A stretch of 27,168 nucleotides of DNA from PLGF01 sp052139695 (GTDB taxonomy: Bacteria > Verrucomicrobiota > Verrucomicrobiia > Limisphaerales > Palsa-1400): positions 1 through 27,168 of the forward strand of contig JBKQWF010000132.1 in NCBI GenBank assembly GCA_052139695.1. Reading direction: 5' to 3'. The translations under genes were made by a program, and so were the position numbers. Below, piece by piece: positions 22,278-27,168 of this stretch (positions within the stretch are counted from its first letter, which is position 1; each line of letters starts with the position of its first letter). A model generated the notes under the pieces. It was not told the DNA's origin and did not search any database. It was given only the letters and a program-made list of their open reading frames with translations.

Positions 22278-24017
22278 ATGAAGACTCTTAATCGAAAGTC
22301 AGGTTCCGCCAAGCCAGCCGCCTCCAACCACTCCACCCGGCCCTATTCCAGCATCGTCTTTGATGGCGACGAACGAGCCGCCGCGCGCGCCATGCTCTAT
22401 CCGATTGGGTTCAAGCCGGAAGATTTTCAAAAGCCCCTCATCGGCGTCGCCTCAACCTGGGGCAATGTGACTCCGTGTAACATGCATATTGACAAATTGG
22501 CGCTCGAAGCTGAGAAAGGCGCCAACCAGGCCGGCGGCAAGGCCATCGTCTTCAATACCATCACCATTTCCGACGGCATTTCCATGGGCAGCGAGGGCAT
22601 GAAGTATTCTCTTGTCTCCCGCGAGGTCATCGCCGATTCCATCGAAACCGTGGTGGGTTGCGCCGGGATGGATGGGTTTGTGGCCATCGGCGGTTGCGAC
22701 AAGAACATGCCGGGAGCGTTGATCGCCATGGCGCGGATGAACCGGCCAGCCGTGTTTGTCTATGGCGGAACGATTCTCCCCGGCTGCATCACCGGCGACA
22801 CTCGCAAGCTCGATATTGTCTCGGTCTTTGAAGCGGTCGGCGCCCATGCCAAGGGCGACATCGACGACAAAACATTTCAAGCGATTGAACAATGCGCCAT
22901 TCCCGGTCCCGGTTCCTGCGGCGGGATGTACACGGCCAATACGATGGCTTCGGCAATCGAAGCTCTCGGCATGAGCCTGCCGGACAGCTCGGCGCAAAAT
23001 GCCGTTTCCGCCGCGAAAATGGAAGATTGCCGCCGCGCTGGCGCCTGCGTTTTGCAAATGCTCCAGAGAGGCTTGCGCCCCTTGGACATTCTGACGAAGA
23101 AAGCCTTCGAAAACGCGATCACCGTCGCGATCTCCCTGGGCGGTTCGACCAACGCCGTTTTGCATCTGCTCGCCATCGCGCACGCCGCCAAGGTCAAACT
23201 CTTGCTCGACGACTTCACGCGCGTCGGCCGCCGCGTTCCCGTGCTGGCCGATCTCAAGCCGAGCGGGCGCTATCTCATGTCCGAACTGGTCGCCATCGGC
23301 GGCATTCGGCCCTTGATGAAGATGTTGCTGGAGGAAGGTTTGCTCCACGGCGATGCGTTGACTGTCACCGGCCAAACGATGGCGGAAACGCTGAAAGGCG
23401 TTAAGCCGTATCCGGAGGGCCAGCAGATTATCCATTCGCTGGACAACCCGATCAAAACCAGCAGCCACATTGTCATCCTGCGCGGCAACCTGGCCGAGGA
23501 AGGCGCGGTGGCCAAAATCACCGGCAAAGAGGGCACGCACTTCAGCGGCCGGGCGATTGTTTTTAACAGCGAGGAATCCGCGCTGCAGGCCATTCTCGAT
23601 GGAAAGGTCAAGAAAGGGCACGTGATTGTCATTCGTTACGAAGGCCCAAAAGGCGGGCCTGGCATGCGTGAAATGCTTTCACCCACTTCCGCGATTATCG
23701 GCAAAGGCCTGGGCAAAGACGTGGCGCTCATCACGGACGGCCGATTTTCCGGCGGCAGCCACGGGTTCGTCGTGGGCCACATCACGCCGGAAGCTTATCT
23801 GGGCGGAGCCATCGCTTTGGTAAAAAATGGCGATCCCATCACGATTGATGCCGACAAACGCGAAATCAACCTGGCGGTCCCCGCCGCCGAACTGAAGCAG
23901 CGGCGCAAGGCCTGGAAAGCTCCCGCCCCTCGTTATACCCGAGGCGTGCTGGCCAAATACGCCAGCGCGGTTACTTCGGCTTCGCTTGGGGCGGTGACAG
24001 ACTTGAACTTGCCTTGA
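22278..24017 (+). CDS. ilvD: Dihydroxy-acid dehydratase
   Basis: This 579-residue enzyme dehydrates 2,3-dihydroxy-isovalerate and 2,3-dihydroxy-3-methylvalerate to the 2-oxo acids of valine, isoleucine and leucine synthesis. The iron-sulfur cysteines are visible: TPCNMH near residue 67, GGCDKNMPG near 135-143 and PGSCGGMYTANTM near 208-220. The C-terminal GRFSGGSHGFVVGHI holds the substrate/metal site. Length is normal for the family. The start used has the ATG at 22278. No other ilv gene is nearby, so it stands outside a branched-chain amino acid operon. Its last 47 bp overlap the end of the convergent queD gene. Confidence 0.97.
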   Translation: MKTLNRKSGSAKPAASNHSTRPYSSIVFDGDERAAARAMLYPIGFKPEDFQKPLIGVASTWGNVTPCNMHIDKLALEAEKGANQAGGKAIVFNTITISDGISMGSEGMKYSLVSREVIADSIETVVGCAGMDGFVAIGGCDKNMPGALIAMARMNRPAVFVYGGTILPGCITGDTRKLDIVSVFEAVGAHAKGDIDDKTFQAIEQCAIPGPGSCGGMYTANTMASAIEALGMSLPDSSAQNAVSAAKMEDCRRAGACVLQMLQRGLRPLDILTKKAFENAITVAISLGGSTNAVLHLLAIAHAAKVKLLLDDFTRVGRRVPVLADLKPSGRYLMSELVAIGGIRPLMKMLLEEGLLHGDALTVTGQTMAETLKGVKPYPEGQQIIHSLDNPIKTSSHIVILRGNLAEEGAVAKITGKEGTHFSGRAIVFNSEESALQAILDGKVKKGHVIVIRYEGPKGGPGMREMLSPTSAIIGKGLGKDVALITDGRFSGGSHGFVVGHITPEAYLGGAIALVKNGDPITIDADKREINLAVPAAELKQRRKAWKAPAPRYTRGVLAKYASAVTSASLGAVTDLNLP

Positions 24018-24372
24018 CCGGCCCGCGATAAATGCAGCGGGCCGTGCAGGTTTCCGCCACCACAACCTCGATCAGGCGTGGCAGGCGGCGTTTGAGCCGG
24101 CTCCAAATCCAGAACGCGATATTCTCACTAGTGGGGTTTTCCAAACCGGGAATGTCATTGAGATAGAAGTGATCGAGCTTGGCCCAAATGGGCTTAAAAG
24201 CCTCGGCCAGGTCGGCGTAGTCCATCACCCAGCCCAGCTTCGGATCGCATTCACCCTCGACGGCGATTTCGACCTTAAAGCTGTGGCCGTGCAGGCGGCG
24301 GCACTTGTGCGACGCGGGCAGCAGCGGCAAGAGGTGGGCCGCTTCAAATTGAAATGTCTTTCGCAGTTCCAT
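23971..24372 (-). CDS. queD: 6-carboxytetrahydropterin synthase / PTPS-like (QueD)
   Basis: From the ATG at 24372 the product is 133 residues, starting MELRKTFQFEAAHLLPLLP. The zinc ligands are His13, His28 and His30, the last two in CRRLHGHSF, with catalytic Cys24 just before. GWVMDYADLAEAF, KLDHFYLND, NPTSENIAFWIW and VAETCTARCIY (Glu107) complete the family pattern. QueD makes 6-carboxytetrahydropterin from dihydroneopterin triphosphate, an early step to queuosine; some homologues are pyruvoyltetrahydropterin synthases. No queC, queE or folE gene is present here. It starts 5 bp after luxC, so it is transcribed with luxE and luxC, and its end overlaps ilvD by 47 bp. An upstream extension to 24495 is not homologous. 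Confidence 0.93.
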   Translation of the reverse strand: MELRKTFQFEAAHLLPLLPASHKCRRLHGHSFKVEIAVEGECDPKLGWVMDYADLAEAFKPIWAKLDHFYLNDIPGLENPTSENIAFWIWSRLKRRLPRLIEVVVAETCTARCIYRGPVKASSSLSPPQAKPK

Positions 24373-24377
24373 CGTCT

Positions 24378-25775
24378 CTATTTTTCCCAATCGCACCAGG
24401 TCAGCAAGTCGCCCAGTGGGGGCCGGCCGTCGTGGCGCCAACCCAGGGGCGGCTGTTGCATACGCCCGAGTGGGCAGACTCTTTTTGCGCCCCACCGGGC
24501 AAACTGCCGCGCCAATTCAGGCGCCTGCCGCTCGGTGCTAGCCAGGCCGACGGTGGAGATTCTCTCCCGCACCGTTTCCAGCCCTTGCAAGGCGTGGGTC
24601 AGGCTTGCCACGGCTTTCACATAAATGAACCGGTTCAAACAGGAAAGCTGGAAGAGCGGGTCGTTTTCCAAAACAACCGTCCAAGCCGTCGAAGCAGAGC
24701 TGGCCCAAAGGCGGGTTTCCGGCGAATGCGCGGCCCGCACTTCGTAGAAGGAACGGCGGCGCGCGATGTCCGCCGCTTCTTGCGCTGTCAGGGCGCCGCG
24801 CGGATGTGTTTTCTCCCGCGCCTCCAATTCTTCCGCCAGCATCGAGGCAAAAAACTCCCCGGCCCCGCCGCTGTCCTCAATATAGATGACATGTGGGGAA
24901 AGGCAGCCCAGTTGGTCCCAGGCCGTCACGTCTGCCGCGGCCCATTTCGCCACGTCTTCCGACTCCTCCTCAAACGCTTCGCGCGTGACGTAGCCCAGGC
25001 TGACCCGCGTGCCGTAACCGAGGAACCGAGCGCCGGCCGGAACCTCGGGGCGCAACGCCGCCAGCATCTCGTCGCTGCCGGTGGCAACCACACAGTCCGA
25101 TTCGGCGAAAAGAGCGGGCTCAAGGAGCTGATCACCGCCTCTCCATTGCGCTATTTCCATGCAAGCGCCCAACTTGCGGTCGGCTTGGTAAATGGAATGG
25201 GCAAACAGGCGCGGCACAAAGGCGGTGTTCGAGGCGCACTTAACGAATTGCGCGGAGCGGGCCAGAAGGCCGAGCACCATCTGCATCAGGACAGGCGTCG
25301 GCAAATTGCCGGGGGCAATGTGCGCCAGTAATTCCGGTCCCCGCGCCAGAGCCGTTCGACGCGGATCCGGCTCGTGGTCGCCGGCAAAAAAACTGTCCAG
25401 CCTCCGCGCCTGGCCCAGCTCTTGATGAAGCAGGGCCTCGAGGTTTGCGGAAGTCAATTGTTTAAAGAAGGCGTTCAATCCGCTGGCCAGGATCGGGGCG
25501 GAAAAGCCCGTCGCCTCGGGCCCGGCTTCCAGCGCCATCTTACGGAAAGGAAAATCGGCCTCCAGCCAATCGCGTCCCAAGCGGTCCAAAAGGCGCACGA
25601 TGCTATCGGTGGAGCGTTCTTCCAGATAACGCTGGCGATTGCGTTTGAGAGTTTGGCACGCTTCGGTAATGAGCCCCGCGGTTAGCTCGGCTTCCGGCGG
25701 CAAATCCGCCAGGAAATAACTCGCCAGGGAAGACAAGGCTGCCTGGACTTCCGAATGGGTATGTGCGTCAGGCAT
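24378..25775 (-). CDS. luxC: Acyl-CoA reductase, LuxC family
   Basis: From the ATG at 25775 the product is 465 residues. It belongs to the LuxC-type acyl reductases, which use NADPH to turn an acyl group carried on the partner synthetase into a fatty aldehyde. The nucleotide-binding strand VVATGSDEML is at 229-238 and the catalytic Cys291 sits in DQLGCLSPHVIYIED. A run of Gly/Leu/Pro residues (HIAPGNLPTP near 152-161) is typical. The ATG overlaps the end of luxE by 8 bp, so the two are translationally coupled. No luciferase (luxAB) or acyltransferase (luxD) gene is in the window, so aldehyde is probably made for a membrane or storage lipid, not light. Confidence 0.93.
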   Translation of the reverse strand: MPDAHTHSEVQAALSSLASYFLADLPPEAELTAGLITEACQTLKRNRQRYLEERSTDSIVRLLDRLGRDWLEADFPFRKMALEAGPEATGFSAPILASGLNAFFKQLTSANLEALLHQELGQARRLDSFFAGDHEPDPRRTALARGPELLAHIAPGNLPTPVLMQMVLGLLARSAQFVKCASNTAFVPRLFAHSIYQADRKLGACMEIAQWRGGDQLLEPALFAESDCVVATGSDEMLAALRPEVPAGARFLGYGTRVSLGYVTREAFEEESEDVAKWAAADVTAWDQLGCLSPHVIYIEDSGGAGEFFASMLAEELEAREKTHPRGALTAQEAADIARRRSFYEVRAAHSPETRLWASSASTAWTVVLENDPLFQLSCLNRFIYVKAVASLTHALQGLETVRERISTVGLASTERQAPELARQFARWGAKRVCPLGRMQQPPLGWRHDGRPPLGDLLTWCDWEK

Positions 25776-26889
25776 TTTCAGAGACCGCCATGAGAGAGCA
25801 ACCGCGCGGCGCCGAAGTCGAGGCTCGGCCGAGAACGTTGAATCCGCCGCGGTGGCCGACAACCAAATCTTCCGTTTGCACAGCCATGACAGACCAGATA
25901 TTTGCCAGATCGAAGACGCGAAGCAACCCTGTTTTCCCCTCTTCCGCTGGCCCGCCGGTTTCCGCGGAAATGACCTGCGCGCGCACCCAGGGCGGAAAAA
26001 CAAAAAGCCCCGAATGCTCCGCCCCCGCCCGGTCGTAGGCCTGCGAACCCAGTTCGCTCATGCCGTATTCCGCGATAATTCTCGACTCCGCAACGCCTAG
26101 AAAAGAGGAGATCATTTCGCGCAATTGGGCTTTAGGCATTTCACGGGAGCGGCCCTTGTATCCGCCGGTTTCCATAACGCGCGAACCCGCGGGCAGCAAG
26201 AAGCGTTTCCCGTCGGCCTGCAATGCCTCCAACAGATGCACAAACGAAAAGGCCGTCCCCAGCACGCCGATGGCCTGCTGTGCCTCAACCGCGGCTCGCA
26301 AGACGGCGAAAGCGCGCTCAAAATCCAAGCTCCATGAACCGTCTGTTTCCAGCCGTCCCACAAAAACCGAATCCGCCGCACCCAAGTGTCGCCGCACCGT
26401 TTGAAACATGTGGACCAACGAAGAATGGGGCGCGTGCTCGGGCGTCAGGAAAACCAGTTTCATCGGTTCCGATGGGCCGCCGAGAAAACAGAATTTAAAC
26501 CAGGAAAGCAGCGAAGCCTCATACATTACGATTGACCTGGCATGATGAAAATGTTGGCTGGGAACGTGGCCGGTTGTGCCGCTGGAATGAAAAACCTGCT
26601 TCCGCTCGCCAGCCGGAATGCTAGAAACGTCGAATTCCTTAAAGGCACTCACAGGCAAAGCGGGAATTTGGCTCCAAAGAGAAACGCTTTCCAGCGCGGC
26701 CTGGCGCCGTTGGCAGAATTCCCGATAGATCGGGACCGACTCTAATTGCAAGGCGAACAGGGCCAAGGCCAGCCGATCAAACTCCTTGTCCCGCGCGAGG
26801 ACGTTCCCCGCGCCGCTCTGGCGCAGAAGCGGATGAAGTTCCAAGGCAAATTCTTCCAGATTCGAAAACGATGATGGTGCCGTATTCAA
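25768..26889 (-). CDS. luxE: Acyl-protein synthetase, LuxE family
   Basis: A 373-residue LuxE-type synthetase that activates a fatty acid with ATP, forms acyl-AMP and moves the acyl group to its own cysteine for reduction by LuxC. The adenylate-forming motif HSSGTTG is at 101-107. Cys364, in SAPRGCSLM near the C-terminus, lies at the position of the acylated Cys364 of Vibrio LuxE. Other family segments are VFLTPEHAPHSSLVHMF, SRVMETGGYKGRSREM and IIAEYGMSELGSQAYD. It is the first gene of luxE-luxC-queD. An REP-like stretch lies upstream (26935-26985), so its promoter should lie between 26890 and 26990. Confidence 0.93.
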   Translation of the reverse strand: MNTAPSSFSNLEEFALELHPLLRQSGAGNVLARDKEFDRLALALFALQLESVPIYREFCQRRQAALESVSLWSQIPALPVSAFKEFDVSSIPAGERKQVFHSSGTTGHVPSQHFHHARSIVMYEASLLSWFKFCFLGGPSEPMKLVFLTPEHAPHSSLVHMFQTVRRHLGAADSVFVGRLETDGSWSLDFERAFAVLRAAVEAQQAIGVLGTAFSFVHLLEALQADGKRFLLPAGSRVMETGGYKGRSREMPKAQLREMISSFLGVAESRIIAEYGMSELGSQAYDRAGAEHSGLFVFPPWVRAQVISAETGGPAEEGKTGLLRVFDLANIWSVMAVQTEDLVVGHRGGFNVLGRASTSAPRGCSLMAVSENA

Positions 26890-27045
26890 GGTTCCTGGAG
26901 CAAGCTAAGGCACTTCGCCTCCTTCGTCACCAGCAAAGGCAGACAGGCCGTAGGGTGGCGAGGCGTCCCTGCCTTTCCGGGCTCAGTGCGCACGACAAGA
27001 TTCTTCCAGTCGAAAAGAGAGAGCGAAGGCATCGCGGCGGGGCGG
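26890..27045. other. Intergenic repeat DNA upstream of luxE
   Basis: This region holds a REP-like stretch (about 26936-26985) and the outer part of the dispersed repeat copy B, including an ATGCCTTCGCTCTCTC sequence on the minus strand that matches the one after copy A. A 62-codon ORF through it has composition typical of repeats and is not accepted as a gene. No definite promoter was identified. Confidence 0.4.
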
Positions 27046-27100
27046 CCCCCCCCGGGGGGGTCACAGCGGCTCAATTTACCTCAATTGGGTTCAATTTGGT
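27046..27100 (-). repeat. Three 10-bp tandem units plus C8G7 run (copy B, inverted)
   Basis: On the plus strand a run of eight C and seven G (27046-27060) is followed after TCACAGCGGC by three 10-bp units, TCAATTTACC, TCAATTGGGT and TCAATTTGGT (27071-27100). Read on the minus strand this is the same order as copy A at 16001-16054. The two copies are inverted relative to each other, about 11 kb apart. Confidence 0.8.
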
Positions 27101-27168
27101 TCGGGATGGCCTGGACTTCCGGCATCTGGTTGAGCCAGGAGAGGAGGTTCTGGGCCAGTTGGCGTTTT
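27081..27168 (-). CDS. Small phage-type (Mu gp27-like) protein, C-terminal fragment at window edge
   Basis: The last 28 codons of a minus-strand frame read KRQLAQNLLSWLNQMPEVQA then IPNQIEPN and stop at 27083-27081. The LLSWLNQMPEVQ block resembles the central part of the small protein family whose N-terminal part survives at 15898-16013, and both contain an (R/N).(E/Q)LAQ segment. The family usually has a longer region after PEVQ, so this copy may be a deletion derivative whose end is encoded by the 10-bp units. The start lies beyond the window. Classification is provisional. Confidence 0.45.
   Translation of the reverse strand, partial: KRQLAQNLLSWLNQMPEVQAIPNQIEPN

Noticed and set aside
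19814..22291. 825-codon plus-strand ORF
   Set aside because: It runs antisense through the whole of recQ, whose protein is full length with every motif. The plus-strand translation is rich in Arg, Pro and Gln and has no domain. High GC creates such shadow frames.
23971..26889. Bioluminescence operon
   Set aside because: luxC and luxE are present but no luxA, luxB, luxD or luxG is encoded in the window, so light production is not supported.
26886..27074. 62-codon minus-strand ORF before luxE
   Set aside because: Its start lies inside repeat copy B and the rest is REP-like sequence; only the MPSLSLFDWKN start might be a relic of the second gene in the repeat cassette.
1..27168. CRISPR array, tRNA, rRNA or riboswitch
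   Set aside because: No regularly spaced direct repeats of CRISPR length, no tRNA cloverleaf or CCA end, and no rRNA-like sequence were seen on either strand by eye. A covariance-model scan would be needed to exclude small RNAs.

Overview
This GC-rich bacterial window carries about 20 genuine genes, several broken genes and an unusual number of small dispersed repeats. The closest fit is a Verrucomicrobiota-like organism (Pedosphaera/Limisphaerales type). This rests on overall gene style, few Shine-Dalgarno sites, a MoxR/Bat operon, LuxC/LuxE-type fatty acid reductase genes, and intergenic repeats of the 'cacagagacaccgaggcacagag' type. It is an inference from familiarity; no rRNA or tRNA gene is present to anchor it.

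Layout. 1-460: the end of an IS3-family element has cut a RhuM-like gene. 619-6100: a compact operon encodes MoxR ATPase, a DUF58 protein, a single-span membrane protein, a BatA-type VWA protein and a BatB-BatC fusion. 6197-9836: an accessory block holds two Fic (AMPylase-fold) genes on the minus strand, flanking an FHA-domain membrane protein and a small unknown ORF. 9995-11430: a decayed IS1-like transposase is followed 8 bp later by a ClpP-like serine protease gene. DNA from about 8.3 to 11.7 kb looks more AT-rich than its surroundings. 11724-15346: a tightly packed minus-strand cassette of phage character encodes two small lipoproteins, a broken class 3 lipase, a membrane/coiled-coil protein, a small winged-helix-like protein and a terminase large subunit. 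No portal, capsid or tail gene follows.

15495-17151 is mostly repeats: a 24-bp inverted-repeat element, a decayed small phage-like gene followed by three 10-bp units and a C9G7 run, then yebC and a REP-like hairpin. 17232-19935: CHAD protein, double-ACT protein and a GH13 alpha-amylase-family enzyme form an overlapping plus-strand operon. recQ (20075-21925) converges on it across a hairpin. ilvD (22278-24017) converges on a luxE-luxC-queD operon (26889-23971). The window ends with a second, inverted copy of the repeat seen at 16.0 kb.

The most interesting points are the orphan-terminase cassette with its gp27-like relics, the inverted repeat pair bracketing 11 kb of housekeeping genes, the luxCE-queD operon without luciferase genes, the two Fic genes with apparently leaderless promoters (one with a duplicated operator-like repeat), and the ClpP-like gene abutting a transposase relic. 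No calculation beyond reading the sequence was possible, so family calls rest on visible motifs.
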